The notes below the pieces were generated by a model, which ran no database searches, was not told the DNA's origin, and worked only from the letters and a program-made list of their open reading frames with translations. From assembly GCA_020633515.1 (NCBI GenBank), contig JACKDM010000034.1, positions 1 through 51,267 of the forward strand: a stretch of DNA of 51,267 nt. The letters are read 5' to 3'. Position 1 is the stretch's first letter. Each line of letters opens with the position of its first letter. Shown here piece by piece: positions 13,384 to 26,977 of this stretch. The position numbers were made by a program, and so were the translations under genes. The DNA is from Myxococcales bacterium. GTDB taxonomy: Bacteria; Myxococcota; Bradymonadia; UBA7976; UBA1532.

Positions 13384-14025
13384 TCAGCCATCCGCCGCCG
13401 CGAAGCGCGCGAGCTGCTCGGCGTGCGCCTTCCGAAACGCCGGCCGCCCGGTCGCCCGCTGCACATAAGCCTTGCACGCCGGGCTCTCCGCCAGCCCGTC
13501 GAAGTGATCGACGAGCCGCAAGACATCGGCCATCAGGATGTCGGCGATCGAGAAGGCACCCGCGAGCCACTCCCGCTCGGCCAGCACCGGCTCCAGCCGC
13601 GAGAGGCGCAGCTTCACGAAGGCATCGAACTGCCCGAAGCCCGATCCCTCGCCGGTGTTCCCGCTGAACTTGAAGAGCGACCACGCCACCGTCGCCATCT
13701 CCATCGAGTTGAGCGCCGCGAAGACCCACTCGATCACCGCGTTGCGCCCCTTCGGATCACGCGGCATCAGCGCCGGGCTCTTCTCCCCCAGGTACAGCAG
13801 GATCGCGCCGCTCTCGAAGACGGTCATGTCACCGTCGGTCAGCCATGGCACCTGCCCGAACGGCTGCCGGCTGATGTGCTCGGGGCCCCGCTCGCGAAAC
13901 GGCGTGCGCGCCACCCGATAAGGCAGCCCCGCCTCTTCGAGCGCCCAGCACACCCGCAGGTCGCGCACGTAGCCGCGCGGCGGCTCGGGGACCCAGTCAT
14001 AGGTCGTGACCACCAGCTCATTCAT
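13384..14025 (-). CDS. Glutathione S-transferase family protein
   Basis: A 213-residue protein, the usual GST length. The ATG at 14023-14025 follows GGAGG at five bases. The N-terminal thioredoxin-like half contains PYRVARTPF, then FGQVPWLTDGDMTVFESGAIL, which carries the cis-Pro (VPWL) and the glutathione-gamma-Glu-binding ES pair. The C-terminal helical half has the conserved SIADILMADVLR block (N-capping motif). The family conjugates or reduces substrates with glutathione in the cytoplasm; the substrate is not predictable. It lies 100 bp downstream of, and on the same strand as, the purine-degradation operon, so co-transcription is possible but not shown. Confidence 0.9.
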   Translation of the reverse strand: MNELVVTTYDWVPEPPRGYVRDLRVCWALEEAGLPYRVARTPFRERGPEHISRQPFGQVPWLTDGDMTVFESGAILLYLGEKSPALMPRDPKGRNAVIEWVFAALNSMEMATVAWSLFKFSGNTGEGSGFGQFDAFVKLRLSRLEPVLAEREWLAGAFSIADILMADVLRLVDHFDGLAESPACKAYVQRATGRPAFRKAHAEQLARFAAADG

Positions 14026-14125
14026 TTTTGCCTCCATCGTCGCGCCGACAAGATGCCAGCGCGTGCCATCGGTCACGCCGGGGCGGCGCCGATTCACCGA
14101 CCCCGACGTCATCTGCCGCGCCGCC

Positions 14126-15469
14126 TCACCGCCCGCGGCGGTTCTCCAGGATCTTGAGGAACGACCGCCCCCGGATCTCATCGGGCGTCAGCCCCACCGC
14201 GGTGACATCGTCGATCGTCACCGCGCCCGCGTTGAGCGCCCGCAGGAAGTAGTTGAGCAGCCCCTGCCCGGTCGCGGCGTCGTCGAAGACATCACCCACC
14301 AAGGTCGCCTGCGCCGCCTTGTCGATGAAGTTGCCGAGCCGCAGGCTCGCCGCTTCGAAGCCTTCGAGGAAGAAGGCATTGCACGCCGCGAAGCGCACCG
14401 GGAGCTGCCCCGGGTGCAGGTCCCAGCCCTGGTAGTAGCCGGTGCGCAGCGAGTGGCGGATGTGACCGTACGACGTGCGCCACGCGCCCCACACCACCCG
14501 GCGGTTCTCGTCGCGCTGGGCGTCGGTGAGATCCGATCCCTTGTGCGGCGGCGCCGGCATGACATTGGTCGCGCCGTCCGACAAGAAGATGCCCGTGCCG
14601 GCGAAGGCGTTCATCATGACATGCTTGGCGAAGTCACACGACGGGTGGTCCATCTCCTGGTAGCGCGCGGTCACCGCGGCCGAGGCGGTGTAGTCATAGG
14701 TCCCGAAGTGCGCGCCGACGCAGCGGCCGGCGCAGGCGTCGAGCATGGCCGGCAGCGGGCAGCGGCCGTCGGGGCCGATGATCGCCTGCGTCGTCTCGAC
14801 CATCAGCTCCATGCGCAGCGCGCCGCGGTCGAGGCCGTGCACCGACTCGAGCGCTTCGAGCAGCGCGACGGCGGCGGTGACCTGGGCGGGGATGACCACC
14901 TTGGGCACGGTGACGACGAAGTTCTCCGGGAGCTTGCCGCCGGTCTCGCCGAGCAGGGTGCTGACGAAGAGGTCGAGGGTGCGCGCGGCGCGGCGCTTGA
15001 GCTCGTCGGAGAAGGTCTTGATGCGGATCCCGATCCACGGCGGGAGCGATCCCTCGCGCATGGCACGCGCCACCTCGCGGGCGGCGCGCTCGGCGTGGTG
15101 GTCTTCTTCCGGGTCGGGGCGGATCCCGAAGCCATCTTCGAAGTCGATGCGAAAGTCTTCGACCGGCATGGCATCGAGGCGCTCGCCGGTGCGGGCGTGC
15201 ACCGCGGCGCGCAGCTTCTCGTCATCGGGCAGGCCGAGCGCGTCGCCGAGGCTCTGCGGGTCGGGCGCGTACTCGTCGAAGAGGCGGCGGCCGAGCTCGC
15301 CGAGCTTCTGCGGGGTCTCGGCGGTGTAGAGCTGCGCGCCGCCGTAGACGGTGTGGATCGGCTGGCGGGTCGCGGGCTCGCCGGGGTAGCGCGCGCGGAA
15401 CGCCTCGTTGGCGGGCGCGAGGCGGTCGAGGACGCGGGCGACGACGTTGGGATCGATGGACGACGGCAT
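14126..15469 (-). CDS. HpcH/HpaI aldolase/citrate lyase-like protein (DUF6986-type)
   Basis: A 447-residue protein starting at 15469 with GGGAG eight bases upstream. It resembles the aldolase/citrate-lyase beta-like TIM-barrel group: RIDFEDGFGIRPDPEED near residue 110 has the acidic metal-site character, and the middle carries VVTVPKVV and ELMVETTQAI. I recall this subgroup as DUF6986 and as a neighbour of urate and allantoate degradation genes in actinobacteria and others, but its reaction is not established to my knowledge. It is the last gene of a minus-strand operon after alc-uraD and uraH, only 4 bp after the uraH stop. It could process the ureidoglycolate/glyoxylate end of the pathway; that is inference. 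Confidence 0.78.
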   Translation of the reverse strand: MPSSIDPNVVARVLDRLAPANEAFRARYPGEPATRQPIHTVYGGAQLYTAETPQKLGELGRRLFDEYAPDPQSLGDALGLPDDEKLRAAVHARTGERLDAMPVEDFRIDFEDGFGIRPDPEEDHHAERAAREVARAMREGSLPPWIGIRIKTFSDELKRRAARTLDLFVSTLLGETGGKLPENFVVTVPKVVIPAQVTAAVALLEALESVHGLDRGALRMELMVETTQAIIGPDGRCPLPAMLDACAGRCVGAHFGTYDYTASAAVTARYQEMDHPSCDFAKHVMMNAFAGTGIFLSDGATNVMPAPPHKGSDLTDAQRDENRRVVWGAWRTSYGHIRHSLRTGYYQGWDLHPGQLPVRFAACNAFFLEGFEAASLRLGNFIDKAAQATLVGDVFDDAATGQGLLNYFLRALNAGAVTIDDVTAVGLTPDEIRGRSFLKILENRRGR

Positions 15470-15473
15470 GGGA

Positions 15474-15815
15474 TCAGCTCCCGCGGTAGGTGCTGTAGCC
15501 GAACGGGCTCAGCAGCAGCGGTACGTGGTGATGGGTCTCGGGCGCGGTGACGGTGAAGACGACCTCGACGTACGGATAGAAGCCTTGGCGGCCGGTGTCT
15601 TCGAACCACTTGCCGGTTTCGAAGCGGATGCGATGGTCGCCAGCGCCGAAGGCATCGCGCGTGATGAGATCACGCACCCGGCCGTCGCTGTCGGTGACCC
15701 CGGCGCCGATCTGCTTCCAGCCATCGCCGACGCGGCGGTCGAGGGTGATCGCGAGGCCAGCCGCCGGGCGGCCGGTCGCGGTGTCGAGCACATGGGTCGT
15801 GATCGGGCTGCTCAC
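15474..15815 (-). CDS. uraH: 5-hydroxyisourate hydrolase
   Basis: A transthyretin-like enzyme of 113 residues that hydrolyses 5-hydroxyisourate to OHCU, the second step of urate breakdown. The N-terminal signature VLDTATGRPAAGL and the obligatory C-terminal YRGS are both present, as is the HHHVPLLLSPF block. It starts with GTG at 15815, overlapping the TGA of the upstream allantoicase-OHCU decarboxylase gene in a GTGA tetranucleotide. GGAG lies eight bases upstream, so translation is probably coupled. The neighbours encode the enzyme acting directly on its product. Confidence 0.95.
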   Translation of the reverse strand: MSSPITTHVLDTATGRPAAGLAITLDRRVGDGWKQIGAGVTDSDGRVRDLITRDAFGAGDHRIRFETGKWFEDTGRQGFYPYVEVVFTVTAPETHHHVPLLLSPFGYSTYRGS

Positions 15816-17332
15816 GCGAGCTTCTCCAGTCGCAGGGCGGTGATGCGGGCCTGCTCGCCGGCGGCGATCCGCAGCTCGGCGGCGGGCTCGTTGTCGAGGC
15901 GGGCGCGGAGGAGGTCGAGCATCTCGGCGGCGGTCCTGCCGGTGGCGCAGACGATGAAGATGTGCCCGAAGCGCTTGTGATACACGCGGTTGGCGGCGGC
16001 GAGCGCTTGCAGCGTCTCGTCGTCGGCGAGGGCGACGCCGCTCTGTTCGCTCGCCGACCAGTCGGCGGTCGCGGCGTACTTCGCGCGCAGCGCCTCGACG
16101 TCGGCGCCGATCTGCGGGTGGTGTTCGAAGGCTTCGCGCCAGTCGCCGTCGCCGAGCCGCCACCAGACGCGCTCGGCCTCGCCGAGCAGGTGGGTGCGCG
16201 AGCGATAGGGGCGGCCTCGGACCATGCCATCGACCCAGCGGCGCGCCCCGCAGCAGCGGCGCATGGCATCGGCGAAGCTCGCGTCGTCCATGGCTTCGAG
16301 CGCGTCGATGAGCGCGTCTTCGGGGCGCTCGTCGGTCGGCGTGCCGAGCACCCGCAGCCGCGAGATCCCGCCGTCGGGCACGATGCGCAGGCGCAGGTGG
16401 GTCCACGGCCCCGGGTCGCTGACCTCGATCGCGCGGCGGTCGTGGGCGCGCAGCTTCGTCTCGGCGGTGATCGGGCGCCATGCCATGCTGCGCACGAGCA
16501 TCGAGGGTGGCGCGTCGGGCCAGTAGAGCGCGTCGACGGCGCAGCGGTCGGGGTAGTTGCCTTTGAAGTGGTGGGTCTCGGCGATGATCTCGCGCAGCTT
16601 GCCGGCGCGGCCGAGCGCGATGATCACCCAATCCTGGGCCGGCGGCCGGCTGCGGCGGGTCTCCCAGCCGTCGCCCATGAAGGTCGACTCGCCGGGCTTG
16701 AGCAGGTTGTCCATCGGCGAGAAGAACATGTCGCTGCACGCGACCGCGCGCCCGCCGTTCGCGAGCGCGGCGAGGTCGATCTCGGTGCCATCGATGGCAT
16801 CCGATGCCATCACCTTGGGGATGCCATACACCCGGAGCCGGGCGATGCCACCATCGGGGATCATGTGCAGGCGAACGTGGGTCCAGGTGCGTTCGTCGGC
16901 GACGGCGACGAGGTTGTGGCTGCCGCGGCGCAGCGGCACCTCGCGCACGAGCGGGGTCCATTCGACGCGGTCGCGCAGCGCCTCGCCGTCGGCGCCGGGC
17001 GCGTGGCAGGCGTCGACCGCGGCGAAGGGGCCGTGGTTGCCGAGGAAGAACGCGGTGTCGATGTCGAGCCCGCGGATGACACCGGGGAGCCCGAGCTCGA
17101 CGATGCACCAGTCATGGCCCGGCGTGCGTCGGCGGCGGCTCTCCCAGCCGTCCATCAGCTTGCCGCGGTCGGTGTAGGCGTCGGGGTCGAAGGCGGGCGG
17201 GGCGGCGGCGACGAGGTTGTCCTTGCTCGCGAAGAAGTCGTCGCTCGCGATGACCGCGCGGCCGCCGTGCGCGGCGCTCGCGAGGTCGATCAGGCCGGCG
17301 AAGAGGGCGGCGCCGGCGTCGGGGGTGCTCAT
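15812..17332 (-). CDS. alc: Allantoicase fused to OHCU decarboxylase
   Basis: A 506-residue fusion. Residues 1 to about 340 are a complete allantoicase with its two related jelly-roll halves (each with a GGRAV...FF...NL start and a WTHxRLxxxPDGGIxRLRVxGxP end), which cleaves allantoate to ureidoglycolate and urea. Residues from about 345 to 506 are a UraD-type OHCU decarboxylase, recognised by ALEAMDDASFADAMRRCC at its start, then the WSASEQSGV block, VYHKRFGHIF and GRTAAEMLDLLRARLDNEP. The start at 17332 has CGGAG about ten bases upstream. Joining the step after uraH to the last step of the pathway on one chain is unusual. The gene heads the operon and is divergent from the TIR-FGE gene. Confidence 0.9.
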   Translation of the reverse strand: MSTPDAGAALFAGLIDLASAAHGGRAVIASDDFFASKDNLVAAAPPAFDPDAYTDRGKLMDGWESRRRRTPGHDWCIVELGLPGVIRGLDIDTAFFLGNHGPFAAVDACHAPGADGEALRDRVEWTPLVREVPLRRGSHNLVAVADERTWTHVRLHMIPDGGIARLRVYGIPKVMASDAIDGTEIDLAALANGGRAVACSDMFFSPMDNLLKPGESTFMGDGWETRRSRPPAQDWVIIALGRAGKLREIIAETHHFKGNYPDRCAVDALYWPDAPPSMLVRSMAWRPITAETKLRAHDRRAIEVSDPGPWTHLRLRIVPDGGISRLRVLGTPTDERPEDALIDALEAMDDASFADAMRRCCGARRWVDGMVRGRPYRSRTHLLGEAERVWWRLGDGDWREAFEHHPQIGADVEALRAKYAATADWSASEQSGVALADDETLQALAAANRVYHKRFGHIFIVCATGRTAAEMLDLLRARLDNEPAAELRIAAGEQARITALRLEKLA

Positions 17333-17490
17333 GCAGGGGCGCTCCGGGTGGTTCTCGGCGCGGGACTATAGCGCATGTCGGGGGCGGGGCGTCGAGGGGC
17401 TCGGGGGGCGCGGGTCAGCGCGAGGTTTGTTGCAGTCACCGGGGTGGGTGGTACACAACGACATCGTTCTGCTCGTTCGGAAGGGTGCGA

Positions 17491-19233
17491 ATGCCGCTCA
17501 GTGAAGGGGATGCCCGCCGGTTCCTCGCGGCGCTCGATGTCGAGGGTGATGACCGTCGCGCGCCGACGCTGATGGAGCGGCCGACGCGCCGCGCGAACTT
17601 CGAGCGGGGCTGGAGCGACCGTGACGTGCGGCGCTATTCGCCGGCCGCGCTCGCCCGATTGACCTGGCGCACGCTCGGTCACCGCGCGCGCGCCGAGTTC
17701 GCCGGGGTCGGCTCCGCCGAGGTCTTCGAGGTCTTCCGGGCGGTCTTCGATCAGGACGGCCCGTTGCCGCCGCGCCGCGGCCCGCGGGCCCGCCTCGCCG
17801 GGCAGCGGCCGGTGTTCCTGCTCTACACGGCGGCCGATCGCGACCTCGCGGTGCGGCTGCATGGCGCGCTGCGCAAGGGCGGCATGCTGCCGTGGTGCGA
17901 CGCGATCGATCTGCTGCCGGGCGAGTCGTGGGACGAGGGGATCGCCGAGGTGATCGACTGCTCGCTGCTCGTGCTGGTGCTGATCACGGCGCGGTGGCCG
18001 GCGCCGGGGCGGGGGCGGGCGTCACACTACGAGCCCGAGGAGCTCGCGCGGGCGATCGATCACGCGCAGCGCGCGAAGCGGGCGGCGGCGGTGGTGCCGG
18101 TGCGCTTCGATGGCGTCGGTCGCGAGCACCTCCCCTACGGGCTGTATCGCACGGTGCCGATCATCGCGGATTCGCAGGCGCTCACGCCGCTCGTCGACGA
18201 GGTGCGGCGGGTGCTCGCCGAGGCGGGCGGCGAGCTCGACGCGACGACGCCGATCCAGATGAAGACCCACCCGCAGGATCTGCGCTTCCTGCTGCGGGAG
18301 ACGCGCGAGATCCTCACGCGGCTCGAAGAGGAGGGCGCCGACGCGGCGCGGATCGAGGACGTGCGCCGGCGCGCGCGGGCGCTCGAGGAGCGCGTGAGCG
18401 CCGCCGAGCGGCGGAATGCCGAGGAGACGACGGTGCCTCGGGCCCAGGCGCCGGACGAGACCGACACGCTCCCCGAGTCGACCCGGGAGGCGGGCGCGGT
18501 GGTGGATCTCCAGAGCATCTGCCGGCCGGCGATGGTGTACATCCCGGCCGGTGAGCTGTGGATGGGCGCGCCGGCGGACGAGGAGGGGCGCCGCAACAAC
18601 GAGGTGCCGCGACATCGGGTGTCGCTGACGCGCGGCTTCGCGATGGCGACGACGCCGATCACCGTCGCGCAGTTCTGGCAGGCGTGCGGGCGCTGGTCGG
18701 GGGATGACTTGACCGGCAACCTCCCGATGACCGGCCTGCCATGGGAGTTCGCGATGAACTTCTGCAACGCGCTCTCGACGCTCGAGGGGCTGCCGCCGGC
18801 CTACGTGGACGGGCAGTGCCGGGTGACGGGGGGCTATCGACTGCCGACGGAGGCCGAGTGGGAGCACGCCTGCCGGGCGGGCACGGTGACCCGCTACTGG
18901 TCCGGCGACGACGAGGCCGATCTGGCGCGGGTGGGCTGGTACCGCGGCAACAGCCTCGGCGGGCTGCGGCCGGTCGGCGGGCGGCCGGCGAACCCGTGGG
19001 GGCTCTACGACATGCACGGCAACTGCCGGGAGTGGTGCGGCGATTGGTACGGGCCCTATCCCCGGGGGCCGGTGGTCGATCCGACCGGGCCGGCGTCGGG
19101 TCGGGCGCGCGTGGTGCGCGGGGGGTCGGCGCGCAGCACCGCGCGCGGCGCGCGGTCGGCGTCGCGGGCGGCGACGCAGCCGGAGGTCTCGTCGGGCAGC
19201 GTCGGGTTCCGGGTGGTGCGCGACGTGCCGTGA
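17491..19233 (+). CDS. TIR domain-FGE-sulfatase fusion protein
   Basis: A 580-residue multidomain protein. The ATG at 17491 follows GGAAGG at six bases; a GTG two codons upstream is possible. Residues 1-90 form a helical N-terminal region of unknown type, comparable in position to effector-associated adaptor domains. A TIR domain spans about 107-240 (RPVFLLYTAADRD start, then LLPGESWDEGI, then VVPVRFDG), with E181/E183/E184 near the usual catalytic Glu position. A charged coiled coil follows at 262-312. A formylglycine-generating-enzyme-like domain covers 345-578, with GYRLPTEAEWEHACRAG, NPWGLYDMHGN and a GFRVVR end. TIR domains commonly cleave NAD+; FGE-like domains bound to signalling modules often lack sulfatase activation. 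An immunity or stress-response role is inferred. Confidence 0.85.
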   Translation: MPLSEGDARRFLAALDVEGDDRRAPTLMERPTRRANFERGWSDRDVRRYSPAALARLTWRTLGHRARAEFAGVGSAEVFEVFRAVFDQDGPLPPRRGPRARLAGQRPVFLLYTAADRDLAVRLHGALRKGGMLPWCDAIDLLPGESWDEGIAEVIDCSLLVLVLITARWPAPGRGRASHYEPEELARAIDHAQRAKRAAAVVPVRFDGVGREHLPYGLYRTVPIIADSQALTPLVDEVRRVLAEAGGELDATTPIQMKTHPQDLRFLLRETREILTRLEEEGADAARIEDVRRRARALEERVSAAERRNAEETTVPRAQAPDETDTLPESTREAGAVVDLQSICRPAMVYIPAGELWMGAPADEEGRRNNEVPRHRVSLTRGFAMATTPITVAQFWQACGRWSGDDLTGNLPMTGLPWEFAMNFCNALSTLEGLPPAYVDGQCRVTGGYRLPTEAEWEHACRAGTVTRYWSGDDEADLARVGWYRGNSLGGLRPVGGRPANPWGLYDMHGNCREWCGDWYGPYPRGPVVDPTGPASGRARVVRGGSARSTARGARSASRAATQPEVSSGSVGFRVVRDVP

Positions 19234-19284
19234 CGCCGGCGGCGAGGTGGGTTAGTCTGCGCCCCCGCACGCTGAGGAGGTCCG

Positions 19285-20466
19285 GTGTTCGCGCACGCCC
19301 GAGAGTGGATGGAGCTTCTGACCCGCTGGCTGCATGTCATCGTCGGCGTGGCCTGGATCGGGACGTCGTTCTATTTCGTCTGGCTCAACAACCACTTGCG
19401 GCCGCCGCCCGAGGCGGACGAGCAGGTGTCGGGCGAGCTGTGGTCGGTGCATGGCGGGCACTTCTATCGGGTGATGCGGTTCCGGGTCGCGCCGGCGCGG
19501 CTGCCGGAGACGCTGCATTGGTTCAAGTGGGAGGCGTACGCGACCTGGATCACCGGCGCGGTGATGCTGGTGCTGGTGTATTACCTGGGGTCCGATGGCT
19601 TCCTGCTCGATCTGTCGCGTGGCATCGAGAAGCCGGTGGGGATCGCGATCGGGGTGGGTGCCATCGTCGGGGGCTGGGTGGTGTACGACCAGCTCTGCAA
19701 GTCACCGCTGCGGCGGTCGCCGGTGGCGTTCGCGGTGGTGGGGCTCTCGCTCGCGACGGCGGCGGCGTATGGCTTGACGCAGGCGCTCTCGGCGCGGGCG
19801 GCGTACCTGCACGTCGGGGCGATGCTCGGGACCTGCATGGCAGCCAATGTCTTCTTCGTCATCATCCCCAATCAGCGGCGCATGGTCGATGCCATGATCC
19901 GCGGCGAGGAGCCCGACGGCGCGCTCGGGGCGGCGGGGGCGCTGCGGTCGCTGCACAACAACTACATGACGCTGCCGGTGCTGTTCATCATGATCAGCAC
20001 CCACTATCCCATGACCTACGGGCATGGGTGGAACTGGGCGATCCTGGCGGGGATCTCGGTGTGTGGCGCGGTCATCCGGCACTGGTTCAACCTCAAGGGG
20101 CGCGGGCAGCGCAACGTCTGGCTGTGGCCGGTGGCGGTCGCGGGGCTGTTGGGGCTCGCGTTCGTGACGCGGCCGGCGCCGGCGGTCGAGGTCGCGGGCA
20201 GCGTCGACTTCAAGACGGTGGTGCATCCCATCGTGCAGAAGCGCTGCGCGCCCTGCCATGCGCGGGAGACGACGTTCCAAGGCTTCACGGTGGCACAGAA
20301 AGGGATCCTGCTCGAGACGCCCGAGGAGATCCGGTCGCAGGCGGCGAACATCCTCAAGAACGCGGTCGAGACGCAGTACATGCCGCTCGGCAACCTGACG
20401 CAGATCACGGCGGAGGAGCGCGCGATCCTCGGCGAGTGGGCGCGGCGCGGGGCGGCGATCGAGTGA
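19285..20466 (+). CDS. puuD: Urate hydroxylase PuuD (membrane-bound, cytochrome c type)
   Basis: A 393-residue integral membrane protein matching the PuuD type of urate oxidase: an N-terminal multi-helix part (WLHVIVGVAWIGTSFYFVWLNN) and a C-terminal haem c domain with CAPCH at residues 321-325. It oxidises urate to 5-hydroxyisourate, feeding electrons to the respiratory chain rather than directly to oxygen. It starts with GTG at 19285, with GAGGAGG four bases upstream. The later enzymes UraH and UraD lie 2-4 kb away on the opposite strand. The TIR-FGE gene ends 51 bp upstream on the same strand. Confidence 0.93.
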   Translation: MFAHAREWMELLTRWLHVIVGVAWIGTSFYFVWLNNHLRPPPEADEQVSGELWSVHGGHFYRVMRFRVAPARLPETLHWFKWEAYATWITGAVMLVLVYYLGSDGFLLDLSRGIEKPVGIAIGVGAIVGGWVVYDQLCKSPLRRSPVAFAVVGLSLATAAAYGLTQALSARAAYLHVGAMLGTCMAANVFFVIIPNQRRMVDAMIRGEEPDGALGAAGALRSLHNNYMTLPVLFIMISTHYPMTYGHGWNWAILAGISVCGAVIRHWFNLKGRGQRNVWLWPVAVAGLLGLAFVTRPAPAVEVAGSVDFKTVVHPIVQKRCAPCHARETTFQGFTVAQKGILLETPEEIRSQAANILKNAVETQYMPLGNLTQITAEERAILGEWARRGAAIE

Positions 20467-20496
20467 TCGGCGAGTGATCGGCGGGACAGCGGCGGG

Positions 20497-23403
<2,907 letters not shown>

Positions 23404-23414
23404 GGGCGGTCCCC

Positions 23415-24138
23415 TCAGAAGCGCTGCATGATGACGGCGCCGCCCGGCGTGACCTGCACGGCGCCGTCGGGGGTCGCGAGCCAGGTCAACAGCGCGCCGA
23501 TCGCGAGGCCGGCGCCGACGCCGAGGGTGGTGTAGGCGGCGAGGCCGTAGCGGGTCGTGCGGTCGCGGGCCGGCTCGAAGGCGGCCTCGGCGCGCGCCTG
23601 GTCGATGACGGTGGTGGCGTTGATGAAGTCGTCCTTGGCGGCGGCGCGCTCGGCGTCGGCGTCGAGCGCGAGGCCGAGCAGGAGGCCGCCGGCGGCGAGC
23701 GCGGTGGCGGCGCTGGCGGTGAGCGCCCAGGCGAGCGCGCGGTCACCGCCGGGTGGGGCGGCGGGGACGCTCGGGGGCGGCGGGGGCGCGCAGCGGGCGC
23801 GGGCGTCGGCGATGTCGGCGCGGGCGGCGGTGACGAGGTCGGCGTCGGCGGAGCGGGCGATGATCTCGCGGAAGATCGCCTGGCCTCACAGGCGGCGAGG
23901 CTGCCGGGTCGTCGTCGCCGGCGCGGGCGCTCTGGAGGCGGGCGACGGCGAGGTTGTAGCGGAGCGGCTCGGCGTCGGCGGCGGCGCAGGCGGGTCGCCG
24001 AGCGCGTCGCGGAAGCGGCGGCGGCGGCGGTGTGCCAGCGCTGGGCGCGCATGGCGGCCGCGCTGGGGCCGAAGCAGTCGGCGGCGTGGGCGGGCAGGGT
24101 CGCCGCGGCGCGAGCGCGATGAGGAGAGGCTGGGGTCT

Positions 24139-24142
<4 letters not shown>
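23415..24142 (-). pseudogene. Periplasmic TPR-type/membrane protein with several frameshifts
   Basis: The gene begins with GTG at 24142, overlapping the kinase gene's TGA as GTGA, and ends at 23415 with VIMQRF. Coherent peptides appear in different frames in the right order: a signal-like AATLPAHAADCFGPSAAAMR, then AEPLRYNLAVARLQSARAG, then FREIIARSADADLVTAARAD. An intact C-terminal part follows with two membrane segments (ALAWALTASAATALAAGG and YGLAAYTTLGVGAGLAIGA). At least three or four single-base shifts lie between 24140 and 23880. The layout resembles the TPR/membrane protein at 50219. Either the gene is broken or this extremely GC-rich stretch was assembled badly. Confidence 0.6.
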
Positions 24143-25885
<1,743 letters not shown>

Positions 25886-26003
25886 CGGGCAGTGTCTCCA
25901 GCGAGTGGAGCGAGCATACCCGCGGCGGCGAGACGCGGCGAGGGGCTTGTGGCGGCGCGGCGGGCGCGTTAGCAGTGCGGGGCACCGAAGAGGAGCAGAG
26001 ATC

Positions 26004-26930
26004 GTGCACGAGACCTCCTATCCGCGTGATCTGCGTGGCTACGGCCAGCATCCCCCGCACCCGCGCTGGCCCGGCGACGCCCGCGTCGCGGTTCAGCTCG
26101 TCGTCAACTACGAGGAGGGCGGCGAGCGCTGCCTCTTGCACGGCGACGCCGAGAGCGAGGCGTTCCTGTCCGAGATCGTGGGCGCGGCGCCGATCCCGCA
26201 GGCGCGGCACATCAACATGGAGTCGATCTACGACTACGGCGCCCGCGCCGGGGTGTGGCGGCTCTTGCGCCTCTTCGACGAGCGGGGGCTGCCGTTCACC
26301 TGCTTCTGCGTGGGCATGGCGCTCGAGCGCAACCCCGAGCCGGTGCAGGCGATGCTGCGGTCGGGGCACGAGATCGCGAGCCATGGCTATCGCTGGATCG
26401 ACTATCAGCATGTCAGCGAGGCGGTCGAGCGGGAACACATCGCGCGCGCGGTGGCGGCGCACGAGCGGCACCTCGGCGAGCGGCCGGTGGGGTTCTATCA
26501 GGGGCGGATGGGACCCAACACCCGGCGGCTGTGTGTCGAGGAGGGTGGCTTCGTCTACGACGCCGACGCCTACGACGACGACCTGCCGCACTGGGATCAC
26601 ACCCACGGGCGGCCGCATCTCATCGTGCCCTACACCCTCGACGCCAATGACATGCGCTTCGCGACCTCGCAGGGCTTCAACAGCGGCGAGCAGTTCTTCG
26701 CCTATCTGCGCGATGCCTTCGACGTGCTGTACGCCGAGGGCGAGACGGCGCCGAAGATGATGTCGGTGGGGCTGCACTGCCGGCTCGCGGGGCGGCCGGG
26801 GCGGGCGGCGGCGCTCTCGCGGTTCCTCGACTACCTGATGTCGCATGACAAGGTGTGGGTGGCGCGGCGGATCGACATCGCGCGGCATTGGATCGCGACC
26901 CACCCCGCGGGAGACCCCGCAAAGACCTGA
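26004..26930 (+). CDS. puuE: Allantoinase PuuE (polysaccharide deacetylase family)
   Basis: A 308-residue metal-dependent hydrolase that opens allantoin to allantoate. The GTG start at 26004 is supported by GAGGAG eight bases upstream. Typical PuuE blocks are present: [16 protein letters not shown] near residue 30, [19 protein letters not shown], then [15 protein letters not shown] with the metal-site His pair, [12 protein letters not shown] and [13 protein letters not shown]. This type is unrelated to amidohydrolase allantoinases and typically travels with PuuD/UraD genes. Here it lies 5.5 kb downstream of puuD on the same strand, separated by MopE and kinase genes. With PuuD, UraH, UraD and Alc it completes urate to ureidoglycolate. 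Confidence 0.93.
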   Translation: MHETSYPRDLRGYGQHPPHPRWPGDARVAVQLVVNYEEGGERCLLHGDAESEAFLSEIVGAAPIPQARHINMESIYDYGARAGVWRLLRLFDERGLPFTCFCVGMALERNPEPVQAMLRSGHEIASHGYRWIDYQHVSEAVEREHIARAVAAHERHLGERPVGFYQGRMGPNTRRLCVEEGGFVYDADAYDDDLPHWDHTHGRPHLIVPYTLDANDMRFATSQGFNSGEQFFAYLRDAFDVLYAEGETAPKMMSVGLHCRLAGRPGRAAALSRFLDYLMSHDKVWVARRIDIARHWIATHPAGDPAKT

Positions 26931-26977
26931 CTCTGCCGGCGCGCTATGGTGGGATCCCATCGCTGCGGAGGTGAACC

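Noticed and set aside
20467..20496. Terminator between puuD and the MopE lipoprotein gene
   Set aside because: The 30-bp gap has a short repeat (GATCGGCG) but no stable hairpin.
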